Shown piece by piece: positions 7,866 through 17,400 of a stretch of DNA of 24,458 nt. The notes under the pieces were generated by a model. It was not told where the DNA came from and searched no databases. It worked only from the letters and a program-made list of their open reading frames with translations. The translations under genes were made by a program, and so were the position numbers. The stretch comes from JALZBN01 sp035525375. GTDB taxonomy: Bacteria; Actinomycetota; Acidimicrobiia; Acidimicrobiales; AC-14. How positions within the stretch are numbered: position 1 is the first letter of the stretch; the number at the start of each line of letters is the position of its first letter. The DNA lies in the NCBI GenBank assembly GCA_035525375.1, contig DATLEI010000031.1, forward strand, positions 1 to 24,458, written 5' to 3'.

Positions 7866-8024
7866 GATGGCTCCTCCTGGTTGGCTGGATGTCACCCGTT
7901 TCGACGCCGTGAACGGCGCGAACTCATCGGTCTGTGCCTACTGGTGGGGCTGCCGATTACTTACGGCGCGTTCAGGTAACGAGGCTAATCGGATGTCGAC
8001 TTGAACAATGGAGGGAAGCACCGA

Positions 8025-8471
8025 ATGAGCGATCATCACTTTGCCGAGGTGAACGTCGCGCGGCTGCGTTTGCCGCTCGACGACCCCGCCATGGCCTCGT
8101 TCGTACGGGCAGTCGGCGATGTGTTCTGGCTCGCCGAGCAGAGCCCGGGCTTCGTGTGGAGGCACCGGCCCGATCCGGAACTCCTCAGTTACGGCGCGCT
8201 CGCTGGCGAGGACGACCTGGTCGTCACCCTCTCCACTTGGGTAGACGCCGACTCGCTTCGCAACTTCGTTACTCGAACCGCCCATGGTCTGTTCATGCGC
8301 CAACGGTCCCGATGGTTTGTCCCAACACCCGGGTTCACCACTGCGCTCTGGTGGGTTCCGGCGGGTGCTCATCCGTCGATCCCCGACGCGCTCGAACGCC
8401 TCGAGCACCTCCGCGCCCACGGGCCGTCGCCACAGGCCTTCTCGTTCGGCCGCTTGTTCGATCAGCCCTGA
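8025..8471 (+). CDS. DUF3291 family protein
   Basis: 148 residues from ATG 8025, chosen over TTG 8001 because GGAGGGA at 8010–8016 is spaced correctly for it. The N-terminus FAEVNVARLRLPLDDPAMAS, then VGDVFWLAEQSPGFVWRHR and the strand VVTLSTWVDADSLRNFV, are characteristic of DUF3291, small proteins with a ferredoxin-like alpha/beta-barrel fold related to antibiotic-biosynthesis monooxygenases. The C-terminal half (FTTALWWVPAGAHPSIPDAL) also matches the family. The biochemical role of the family is not established. It stands alone and is divergent from the VOC gene. Confidence 0.85.
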   Translation: MSDHHFAEVNVARLRLPLDDPAMASFVRAVGDVFWLAEQSPGFVWRHRPDPELLSYGALAGEDDLVVTLSTWVDADSLRNFVTRTAHGLFMRQRSRWFVPTPGFTTALWWVPAGAHPSIPDALERLEHLRAHGPSPQAFSFGRLFDQP

Positions 8472-8560
8472 TCGCGACGCTGTGCGAGCACAAGCCTGTG
8501 CCCGCTAATCATGGCCCGGGACGTGTGTTCCGTGGATTGGGTTCGGTGCACAGTTAGGGC

Positions 8561-8591
8561 CGTGATCTTGGCCGAGAACTTCTAGATCACG
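8561..8591. terminator. possible hairpin between convergent genes
   Basis: CGTGATCT at 8561–8568 is exactly complementary to AGATCACG at 8584–8591, with a 15-base loop. It lies in the 162-bp gap between the convergent DUF3291 gene and the 57-residue gene, where a bidirectional terminator would be expected. There is no T-run, so it is at best a weak or factor-assisted terminator. Nothing else of note is seen in this gap. Confidence 0.3.
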
Positions 8592-8633
8592 ACTCCAGCT
8601 CTGCACGAAACGGGACTCGGCCCACGTGGAGCT

Positions 8634-8807
8634 TCATGCGTAGAGGTACTCACCGTTGTCGCCCTTCGCATATGGGGCGCGGGCCGTGTCCTGCGGGCGC
8701 GCGACCAGTTCGACCGATCCCGGATCGGGTTGCACCGGGCGGTCGAGTATCGCTGAGAAGTCATCGAACACGTCCGCGTCCAACACGGTGGGGCCGAGAT
8801 CGGCCAT
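8634..8807 (-). CDS. 57-residue protein of unknown function
   Basis: Reads MADLGPTVLDADVFDDFSAI... and ends in DNGEYLYA. ATG 8807 is preceded by AAAGGAGG with a 6-base spacer (CATGAC), among the best ribosome-binding sites in the window. An ATG four bases closer in another frame is too near it. The product is acidic and soluble, with no membrane segment and no cysteine, and the C-terminus is rich in Gly, Asp and Tyr. I recognise no family. The good site, intact frame and third-base GC bias argue that it is translated. It might be a peptide precursor, a small regulator or a remnant; the sequence does not decide. Next upstream, 131 bp away on the same strand, is a methyltransferase gene. Confidence 0.55.
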   Translation of the reverse strand: MADLGPTVLDADVFDDFSAILDRPVQPDPGSVELVARPQDTARAPYAKGDNGEYLYA

Positions 8808-8938
8808 GTCATGCCTCCTTTCGTGGTTTGGGTGGTGTTCCGGTGGTCGAGTAGCCGCCATCTCACTGGCGGCTTCGATCGGGCCTGGCCGAACGCTGCG
8901 AGTCGAACGCCCTGGTTCCGTGCCCTTGCCAGAGGGCC

Positions 8939-9637
8939 TCAGCGGACTACCGGCGGAAGCCGGGCGACGAACACGTACTCTCGGCTGTCCTCATCGAAGG
9001 GCTCGCCGGCGAAGCCGCCGTAGAGCGCCTCGAGCTGGAAGCCGGCGACATCGAGGAGTCCGAACCATTCGTTCTTCGTGGCCCACCACAGGGAGCTTGT
9101 CGCGCCGTCGGCGAGAGTCAGGTCGATTCGGTTGTCGCCAACCGCGTAGTGAACGGTGTGCGGAACAGGCTGGTCCTGCGGGGCTCCGTCAAAGCGGGTC
9201 GCAACCTGGTGGTCGAAGGCGAACGCGTTCCAGGCAAACCGTCCGCCGGGCTGGAGCGACGCGGCGACTCTCTCGAAGGTGCGACGCCGGTCGGCCCAGG
9301 TCGGCAGGTGGAGCAATGACCTGAAAGGGCAGTAAATAAGCGCAGCGGGCTCGTCGAGGGTGAGGTCACGGATGTCACCTTCGCGTAGGTCAAGGTCCAC
9401 GTCAGCCTCAGCCGCGAAGGACCGCGCCTGTTCGAGCATGGCCGGTGACGAGTCGATTCCAATGACGCGGTGGCCGGCCGCCTGCGCGACAGGAACCGCA
9501 ACGCGGCCGTTCCCGACAGCGAGCTCGACCAACGGGCCATCGGCCTGCTGGGCAAGGTCGACGTAGAAGGGAATGTCCTCGGTCATGTGCGCCGACCACT
9601 CGTCGTAGCAGCGCGCGAAGGCCTCGTCCCAGGTCAT
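8939..9637 (-). CDS. class I SAM-dependent methyltransferase
   Basis: 232 residues from ATG 9637. Rossmann-type methyltransferase: motif I is LVELAVGNGRVAVPVA (about 36–51), followed by the acidic strand end VIGIDSSPAML (58–68). Motif II/III has REGDIRDLTL, the post-motif strand is ALIYCPFRSLLHL, and motif IV-like region is LQPGGRFAWNAFAFD. The C-terminal part contains an inserted beta region, as in methyltransferase family 25-like small-molecule enzymes. Acceptor unknown. A 14-bp perfect palindrome lies just upstream. It may run on into the 57-residue gene. Confidence 0.85.
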   Translation of the reverse strand: MTWDEAFARCYDEWSAHMTEDIPFYVDLAQQADGPLVELAVGNGRVAVPVAQAAGHRVIGIDSSPAMLEQARSFAAEADVDLDLREGDIRDLTLDEPAALIYCPFRSLLHLPTWADRRRTFERVAASLQPGGRFAWNAFAFDHQVATRFDGAPQDQPVPHTVHYAVGDNRIDLTLADGATSSLWWATKNEWFGLLDVAGFQLEALYGGFAGEPFDEDSREYVFVARLPPVVR

Positions 9638-9653
9638 CGGCGCGATCGTACGG

Positions 9654-9667
9654 TCGAGTCGACTCGA
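9654..9667. promoter_or_regulatory. 14-bp perfect palindrome, candidate operator
   Basis: TCGAGTCGACTCGA is a perfect inverted repeat centred 23 bp upstream of the methyltransferase start and inside the divergent region it shares with the hypothetical gene at 9804. Its position suits a repressor site, but no cognate regulator is nearby. A palindrome of this size in GC-rich DNA can also arise by chance. Confidence 0.3.
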
Positions 9668-9803
9668 TCGCCGCGAATATCCGCGTTTGGAGGACCGAGC
9701 TGACTAGGCGCGGCGGACGTAGACCGACTACGGACCGCTTCGGGCGGGTAAGAACGGTTCTGGCGCTTCGCACTAGCGATCGCCTACAGAGGAGAACCCT
9801 TCC

Positions 9804-10295
9804 ATGGACATCGTCAGGAATCCCGATGGCACCCTTGTCGTCCCCGTACAGCCGGACCGGCGACACGACGTCGCCGACGCGGCAGGAACGTCAGCCGCCG
9901 AATCCGGTGGGGATGCGACGGAGACGACGGACGCGGCACCGACGACCCGACTCCTTCATCCCGGCGAGGGTGGCTACGACGAGGCTTTGACTGAATGGGA
10001 CCGCCAGCAGAACCCCGACCGAGCCCCGGCCGTCTCGACCGCGACCGGGCGCCAAGAAGCGATGGCCGTGGTGCATGAAGTGGCGACCTCCCCCGATCAT
10101 GCAGTCGCACCCGCGGTTGAGGCGCTCGACGATCCGGAAGCGAGCGGCGAGGCGCTGCGCCACGTGCTCGTCGGTGGGGTTCACTCGGTCGAGGACTTTG
10201 CCCACGAGGTCGCCGAGGCCGAAGGCGGCGACCCGCTTCCCGCACCGCAGGCTACAAAGATCATCGGTGAGGTTCTGGCCGAACTGGACGAGTGA
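9804..10295 (+). CDS. acidic hypothetical protein
   Basis: 163 residues from ATG 9804, with GAGGAGAAC a suitable distance upstream. The first half is disordered-looking and rich in Asp, Ala and Thr. A short conserved-looking patch LLHPGEGGYDEALTEWDRQQ follows. The C-terminal half is helical (AMAVVHEVATSPDHAVAPAVEAL, and a helix ending in EVLAELDE). No membrane segment, cysteine or signal peptide. I recognise no family. Its last 35 bp overlap, tail to tail, the end of the F420-type oxidoreductase gene. Confidence 0.7.
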   Translation: MDIVRNPDGTLVVPVQPDRRHDVADAAGTSAAESGGDATETTDAAPTTRLLHPGEGGYDEALTEWDRQQNPDRAPAVSTATGRQEAMAVVHEVATSPDHAVAPAVEALDDPEASGEALRHVLVGGVHSVEDFAHEVAEAEGGDPLPAPQATKIIGEVLAELDE

Positions 10296-10746
10296 CTGGT
10301 GCCAGCCTCACCACTGGGATCGGTCGTGAGGTTCTGGCTTGGTAGCGGTCGTAACGTCCGCCGCTCATGTCGTTGACGAGTTTCCAGAGCCGGTCGTAGT
10401 CCTCATCGCCGGGATCGATGACGTTGGCATCGACCGGGAACCGGTCTCGCTTGACCTGCATGCCGACCTCCGGTCGCGCCCGCACATTGTGTAGCCACCC
10501 CGGCGCGTCGTCAGAGCCGCCGAGAGAGCCGACGACCACATAGTCATCGCCGTCACGGGCGTACGCCAGCGCGGAGGTGCGAGTCGTCCCTGTGCGCCGG
10601 CCCGTTGTGCGGAGCAACAGGCACGTGACGCCAAACAGCCGATGCCCGACCCGTCCGTCAGTGCCGACGTAGATCGCCTGATGGACATGGAGGGCGCCCA
10701 AGCCGGCGCGTCTACTGAGGCGCCCAAGCGCTTCTCCAAGGATCAC
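10261..10746 (-). CDS. DDN-like (deazaflavin-dependent) nitroreductase-family protein
   Basis: 161 residues from GTG 10746, with GAGG a few bases upstream and within the end of the preceding gene. The split-barrel fold of F420H2-dependent reductases such as M. tuberculosis Ddn is shown by LLLRTTGRRTGTTRTSALAY, DYVVVGSLGGSDDAPGWLHN, a strand VGMQVKRDRFPV, and YDRLWKLVNDMSGGRYDRYQ. The GRRTG and GG..PxWxxN elements contact the deazaflavin and phosphate in the family. It starts 3 bp after the RibD-C-like gene stop, so the two are translated from one message. Substrate unknown. Its presence suggests the host makes F420. Confidence 0.88.
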   Translation of the reverse strand: MILGEALGRLSRRAGLGALHVHQAIYVGTDGRVGHRLFGVTCLLLRTTGRRTGTTRTSALAYARDGDDYVVVGSLGGSDDAPGWLHNVRARPEVGMQVKRDRFPVDANVIDPGDEDYDRLWKLVNDMSGGRYDRYQARTSRPIPVVRLAPVTRPVRPEPHR

Positions 10747-10749
10747 TCA

Positions 10750-11349
10750 CTACCTCGGCGCGGAGACATTCGAGTTAGCGCGTTCGCCTATGACGCGACC
10801 GGGCTGGTAACGCAGAGCGACCGCCCCCGCCCCGAACTCCTGGCGCCCCACGAGCTTCAGCTCGAGTCGCTCGCTCAGGCCGGCGAACAACGTCGGCCCG
10901 TGGCCCGCCAGGAGGGGGTGCACGACGAACTCGTACTCATCGATCAATCCCAGATCCGCCAAGGCCAGCGGGAGGGCCAGGCCTGCGACGGACAGGCCTT
11001 TGCCGGGCTCCTGCTTGAGCTGCTGAACGGCTTTCCCCAGGTCACCCTGTACGAGCTCCGCGTTCCAATCGACGTGGTCCAGTGTGCCCGACACGACGTA
11101 CTTCTTTGCCCTGTCGATCGTTTGGGCAAAGGGGATCATCCAATCAGCCATCCAGTCAGGCCACGTTCCCATCGCCGTCTGCCGCCATGCCGCCTCCATC
11201 ATCTCGTAGGTCACCCGGCCGAAGAGCAGGGCATCGGCTCTTTCCAGCTGGTCGGCGAAATGGCGATGCAACTCCTCGTCCGGGATCATCACCTGGTGAT
11301 CGCAGCAGCCGTCAAGGGTGACGTTGATCGAGTATCGGAGCGGTCTCAT
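10750..11349 (-). CDS. RibD C-terminal-domain / DHFR-like reductase
   Basis: 199 residues from ATG 11349. The frame is open to 11388, but AAGGAGGAGC fits only 11349. The N-terminus MRPLRYSINVTLDGCCDH, then LLFGRVTYEMMEAAW, KKYVVSGTLDHVDW, LSVAGLALPLALADLGLIDEY and HPLLAGHGPTLF, are the usual strands of the stand-alone RibD-C family (compare YwjB/YyaP). Such proteins are predicted NADPH- or F420-dependent reductases of unknown substrate. It is first in a two-gene unit with the DDN-like oxidoreductase. It differs clearly from the other superfamily member at 6068. Confidence 0.88.
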   Translation of the reverse strand: MRPLRYSINVTLDGCCDHQVMIPDEELHRHFADQLERADALLFGRVTYEMMEAAWRQTAMGTWPDWMADWMIPFAQTIDRAKKYVVSGTLDHVDWNAELVQGDLGKAVQQLKQEPGKGLSVAGLALPLALADLGLIDEYEFVVHPLLAGHGPTLFAGLSERLELKLVGRQEFGAGAVALRYQPGRVIGERANSNVSAPR

Positions 11350-11428
11350 GGGTTGCTCCTCCTTACCGCGGTCGCAGGCACCTGGCACCGGCGTGGCGTA
11401 AAGCGCACCCGCAGCCGAGACCTGGGCT

Positions 11429-14400
11429 TTAGGAACAGCCGCTTGTGGTCCCGCAACTGGAGCACACGAAGCACGCGCCGGCTCGTTGCATGACCATCCC
11501 GCACTGGTAGCAGTACGGCGCGTCGGAGGCTGCCGGCTGAGCTACCGGTGTCGGCGCGGCAGCAGCTGCGGGGGCTGGTGCGACTGGCACTGGCGCTACC
11601 ACCGGGTCGGGCAGCACATCGGACCCGATCGCCGACGGTGTTGCGTCCTCCTCGACTCCGGGCAACGTCGGTTGGGTGCGCTCGCCGACGGTGAGAATCC
11701 CTAGATCGGCGCGGTCTTCGTACGGGAGGTATTCGACGGCAAGGCGGCGGAAGATGTAGTCGACGAGGGAGCTGGCGAAGCGCAGGTCGGGATCGTCGGT
11801 CATGCCCGCAGGCTCGAAGCGCATGTTGGTGTACATGTCGATGAACGCCCGCAGGGGCACGCCGTACTGCAGGCCGTGACTGACCGAGATGGCAAAGGCG
11901 TCCATGATGCCGGCAAGCGTTGAGCCCTGCTTCGCTACCCGCAGGAAGATCTCGCCCGGACGGCCGTCGTCGTACTCCCCCACCGTCACGTACCCGTGGC
12001 AGTCGGCGACTCTGAACGAAAAGGTCTTCGACGAGCGAGTACGAGGCAGCTTCTCCCGCACCGGCGCGCGCACGGCAGCGGCGAGTTCGTCGGCCGAGTG
12101 AACTAGCTCGGCGACTGCCTTCTTTGTGTTCGACAACGGCTGAGCAACCTTGCAGTTATCGCGGTAGATGGCGACCGCCTTGAGGCCCATCTGCCAAGCG
12201 TCGATGTGCAGCTGCTCGACCTCTTCGACAGTGGCCTCTTCGGGCATATTGATCGTGTTGTGGTTGACGATGCCGTTGCCAACGAAGGCGTGCGTCGACG
12301 GGACTGACAGGTCGTAGACCTCACACTCGCCGGCGTCGCCAACCGACTCCACCGGGCTGAAGTGCAGGTTGTCGTCGAGGATCGACTGTAACCACGGTGC
12401 GAGCCGGGAGCCGGGTACCGCCGCCACTCGCTCGAGGCTCGTGCGGGCCACAGCGCCCGACCGTCCGTCGTGAAGGAATCTGAACTCCGTGCGCAGCAGC
12501 CTTCCGGCAGCGTTCTTCTGGCGGTAGGGAAGCATGTCGTAGAGCTCCCGCGGCGTGAGGCCCGGGACAATGTCAGCTGTGTTGTGGTTGCCGTAGACCC
12601 GAGCCCTCAGCTCGGTCGCCCGGCGCTGCTTGTCGGGCTCCATGAACGGAACGAGAGTCACGAGTTGCTGGGCGTCGGCGCCCACGGCATAGACCTCGTC
12701 ATAGGTCTTGCCGTTGTCCTTGTTGAGCTTTGAGATGCGGCCGTGAACGATGCCAAGGTTGGTGAGCACGGCCTGGAGGTCGTCGAGCAGCTCCGGCGAG
12801 TCGAGGCAGATAGCCCATTTCGGATAGCCACCCAACACCGTGGCGTAGGCGTCGAGGGCTAACCCCTGAAGGAACGCCAGGACGATCTCGTACGGTGAGC
12901 GCAGAACCGCATCAGGAATCCGTTTCGTTGACGCACGCTTGCCCATTCCCAAATATTCGAAGAACTCTGCGACCGTCTTCGAATTCACGACGACATCCGG
13001 GCAACCGTTGCGCCCTTCCTCGATCACCCGGGGTTCAAACCCAAACAGCGAGCGCCAGGCGGCAATGACCCGCTGGATGACCGAATCGACGGAGTTTGTG
13101 ATGTGTACCGCGCTACCCCCCGTCGTGCAGCCTTCCGACGCGTATGCGCCTAGAAGGAATGCGAGTTCCTCGGTCATCTCCGTCGGGAGAGTGACGGCGT
13201 TGCGACCGCCAGTGGTTCCTGGACGGAAGTCGTCGAAGCGCGGCGGAACCAACGACCACATGAAGGAGCCGTACTGCGTGGCGACGTAGTTGCCAACCTC
13301 TATTTCGTCGAGGCGCTTCCACTCCAATCCGCCCTCGACACCGACTAGGACCCGGTGGTTCGGCGTGCCGATCACCTTGTGGCCGGAACGAAGCACCACC
13401 TTCCGTACCGGACGGACACCGCCGTAATAGAAGGCATCCGTCTTCTGGACGGCGCCGAGTGAAGCCACCTGCATGATCTCGTCACGGAAGCTGTCAGCCG
13501 GCTCGTTGTCGTACAGGCTGCCGATCCGGATGAGACCATCCTCGGTAGGAATGAGAGTCGTTCCCGAAAGGCATTTTGAGATCGCGCCGCTCAACCACGG
13601 TTGAGCTGCCGCCATCATCTTCACGTGACCCAGGTAATGGATGACGTTGTCGCCCATCGAGCATGCGAAGACAGCCACGTGCTCGGGCTTCAAGTACGGC
13701 GCGCCGAGGATCGACTTGTGCTCGTCGATATACGCAATGATTTCGTCGGCCTCGGGCTTGGAGTAGCCCATGTGGGCCAAGGCCCGGGGCACGGTCTGGT
13801 TGACGATTGACATGGTGCCGCCGCCGACGAGCTTCTTGGTCTTGCACAGGCCGAGGTCGGGCTCGATGCCGGTGGTGTCGCAGTCCATCATCAGACCGAT
13901 GGTGTTGTGGCTGACAAATCCGTTCGCGATGTAGGTGACGTTTTCCGGGACGGAGATGTCGTACGTCAGCTCTTCCGCGCCGAGCTCAGTTGTTGCGACG
14001 CGGTCGTAGAAGAACGACAGCAGGTGGCCGAGCTCGGGGTCAGCCGTCTCCTCGAAGAGCATGGTGGCGACGGGTCGTGGAACGCCGCCACCTCGCTCGA
14101 TCTCGCCGGCAAGCTCGTCACGCTGCTTGCCGAGGCAGGGGACCAGGCGGTCGACCATGGCCTGGGTGAACGGCACCAGGTCGTTGCGCACCGCAGCCTG
14201 GCGGTCGTGGCCGTTGACGACGGCGGCGTGCTTGCGTCCGCTGACGAAGCCGACCTCCTCCAACCAGCGCGCCGTGTTCGCGGTGTCGAGCAGCCGCAGG
14301 TTGAGCACCGACTCGTCACCCGGCGCGGGCTTGCAGGCCGCCGGGTAGCCGAGGGCGAGCAGCATCGAGTGCACGTCGCGGGCAAGATCGACCTCCGACG

Positions 14401-17400
14401 TCGACCAGTGCGGCGAGCCAGACGTGACCATGGCGTCGGACTCGAAGAGTCCGCGCAGGAATCCGGCGTAGACCGTGCGGTCGTTGCTGGCGAGCAGGTT
14501 GTCAGGAATATGGGCGACGCCGTCACGGCGATCGAAGTCACATGCGGTCCACCATGAGACGAGGTCGTCGCCCCGGAAGCTGACCTCGACCGAGACGCCA
14601 TGGAACGAAACACGAGGGGAACGGTCGAGGGCGTCTTTGCCCAAGCGCTCGAGCCGCTCGACAACTTCGAAGTCGGAAGCGTCAACACGGAGGGTGAGGT
14701 CGTCGCCCCGCAGCGCGCCGGCTCCCATGAAGAAGCCGACAAGCTCGGCCAGCTCGGCGTTGACGACAAGGTTTTCCGCGCTGACGCCAGGGCCCAACGG
14801 CGGCAGGACAACCGGCAACGGCTCACCCACCAACTGGTCGAGCGCCATCGGCACCAAGTCGCCGGCAGTGAGGTCGGCGAAGCGCCGCCACTGCCACTCG
14901 CCGGTCTCGACATCGACGATGCGCACCCGGTGCTGCGTCGTGCCCTGGATCGAATAGCCGCGCGCCGTCTCCACCCGCACCACCGGCTCGAGGCCGTTGA
15001 CGTAGAACTTGGTGGCGTCCCGCGGTCCGTCGTCGGTAGCGACGACCGCCTCGAGCTCCTGCCACTTGGCACCGTCGACGTCGCCGAGTGAGCGCAGTCG
15101 CACCAACCCGTGGTCGGTCGGCAGCAACGAGCCACCGACGAGGCAGCCGGTCGGCGCGAGCACCGACGCCTGCGAGTTACGCACACCGTGCAGCGCGCTC
15201 ATCTCGACAGCTGTGTTCCATGACTCGTGTGCTGCCGCCAGCAGGTCGGGCGCAACGAAACTCTCGTCGATGCGTCCGAGCTCGTCGCGGTGCATCCGCA
15301 GCACCCGATTCATCGGCTCGCGGTTCTCGCTGTAGCCGGCGAACGGCCCCATCCGCACCGCAGTGCGCGCCGACGTGGCGTAGGCGTGCCCGGTCATGAG
15401 CGCGGTGATTGCCGAGGCCCACGCCCGTCCTTCGTCGGAGTCGTACGGCAGCCCCTTGGCCCTGAGCATGGCGCCGAGGTTGGCGTAGCCCAGGCCGAGC
15501 TGACGGAACCGGCGCGAGTTCTCGGCGATCTTCTCCGTGGGGTAATCGGCGTTGCCGACGAGGATCTCCTGGGCGGTGAACACAACGGCAACCGCAGCCT
15601 TGAACCCGTCGACGTCGAACGTGTCGTCGTCGAGGAACTTGAGCAGGTTGAGGCTGGCAAGGTTGCAAGCCGAGTTGTCGACATGCATGTACTCGGAGCA
15701 AGGGTTCGACGCCGTGATCGGGCCGGTGTTCGAGGCCGTGTGCCAGCGGTTGATTGTTGTGTCGAACTGCATGCCGGGGTCGGCGCACTCCCACGTGGCC
15801 AGAGCGATCTGGCGAAACAGCTCAGGCGCCTTGACCGTCTTCACCGAGTCGCCCGTCAACACCTCCCGCAAATGCCAGTCGGCATCGTCGACCACGGCCT
15901 GCATGAACTCGTCGGTGACCCGCACCGAGTTGTTGGCGTTCTGGTACTGGGTGGAGTGACTGTCTTTGCCGTCGAGGTCCATGTCGAACCCGGCGTCGCG
16001 CAGCACCCGCGCCTTCCGCTCCTCCACTGCCTTGCACCAGATGAAGTCCTCGACGTCGGGGTGGTCGGCGTTGAGGATGACCATCTTCGCGGCGCGACGA
16101 GTCGTTCCACCGGACTTGATTGTCCCAGCCGACGCATCCGCGCCGCGCATGAAACTCACGGGGCCCGACGCGGTCCCTCCGCCCTTCAACGACTCCTGCG
16201 ACGAGCGGATGGTCGACAGGTTGATACCCGCGCCGGAGCCGCCTTTGAAGATCGTCCCCTCCTCGACGTACCAGTTGAGGATCGACTGCATCGTGTCTTC
16301 CACGGCGAGGATGAAGCAGTTGTGGACACGGATGTTGCCGCTCAAATACTCGCCGCTCTCAGTCTGGATGTCGTAAACGTCCATCTCTCCGAGGGGCTCG
16401 ATGCGGACAATCTCAAGCGGGCGAGTCGGCGAGACCTGCGGTGCCTCATCGCCATCCTCGAAATCGAGTTCGGCGGCCTTGGCCGGGTCGACGAAGCCAA
16501 TGTCGTCGACGAACCGGCGCACGTCGCCAGCGGTGATGTTGAGCACCCACGCGCCGCGCCGGTCAGGCCGGCGCTCAGCCACGAAACGGATCTTGGAGAA
16601 GATGCCGAAGCGCAACAGCAACGACTGGATGCCTCGGACGCATCCCTCCGAACCCATCGCCAACCCGACAATCGGACGGCGCCCGGCGCGCGTCGACACG
16701 AACCCCTCGGCCTGGAACAGGCTGCGTAGGTAAGCAACCACTATCGGCGTCGGCGCGGCCAGCACCTGCTCGGGCACTCGAGCGTCGAGCGTGGGGAGGT
16801 TGAGCCCCCAGCGATCAAGGAATGCGGGCAGACCAGGAGAGGTGAGGGCGAGGCGTCGGGCCTCCTTGCTCACGCCGCTGGTGTCTTCCCGCTCGGACCA
16901 GTGCAACCCGGTGATGCCGACCGCGTCGACGGCATCGAGGACCCAGTGGTATTCGGGCGCGGTCACAGTCGCCAGCTCTACCGACGCCGCCTCGTTGCGG
17001 CCCCCGGCGTGGCGGACGAACCCGTCGGCCTGCAACCACCCGGCGAGTGCCGCCTCGGCAACCCACTGGCGGCTGATCTCACCGTTGCCCCATGAGTCAC
17101 TGGCGTGCCACTCCAGCTTGTCGCCAGCGTTGAGCCGCCCAGCAGGCACGAACCGACCGACGCCCGGCTCGTCGCCCTCCGACCGCCACACCAGGTGGTC
17201 GGCGGTTACGTCGAGCGAGTAGCCGGGCTTGGTGTGGAGCCGCAGCACACCCCTGCGCCCATTGGCCTTCACGGCGACGATAGTCGTAGCCCCGCTGGCG
17301 TCGAGCACCTTGGCACCGACGGCATTTGTCTCGACCAGTTTTCCGATCGGCACCAGCCCTTCAGCCGTACTCACCAGTGCGTCGTAGGGCTGGCAGGCGC

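Noticed and set aside
11350..11428. Terminator after nrdJ
   Set aside because: Direct repeats of GGTGCC and a 5-bp AAAGC/GCTTT pairing are present, but there is no compact hairpin with a T-run.
15227..16729. 500-codon plus-strand open frame inside nrdJ
   Set aside because: It is antisense to intein 1 and the NrdJ catalytic extein. GC-rich third positions produce long antisense frames. The product has no recognisable domain, while the minus strand reads as an unmistakable enzyme.
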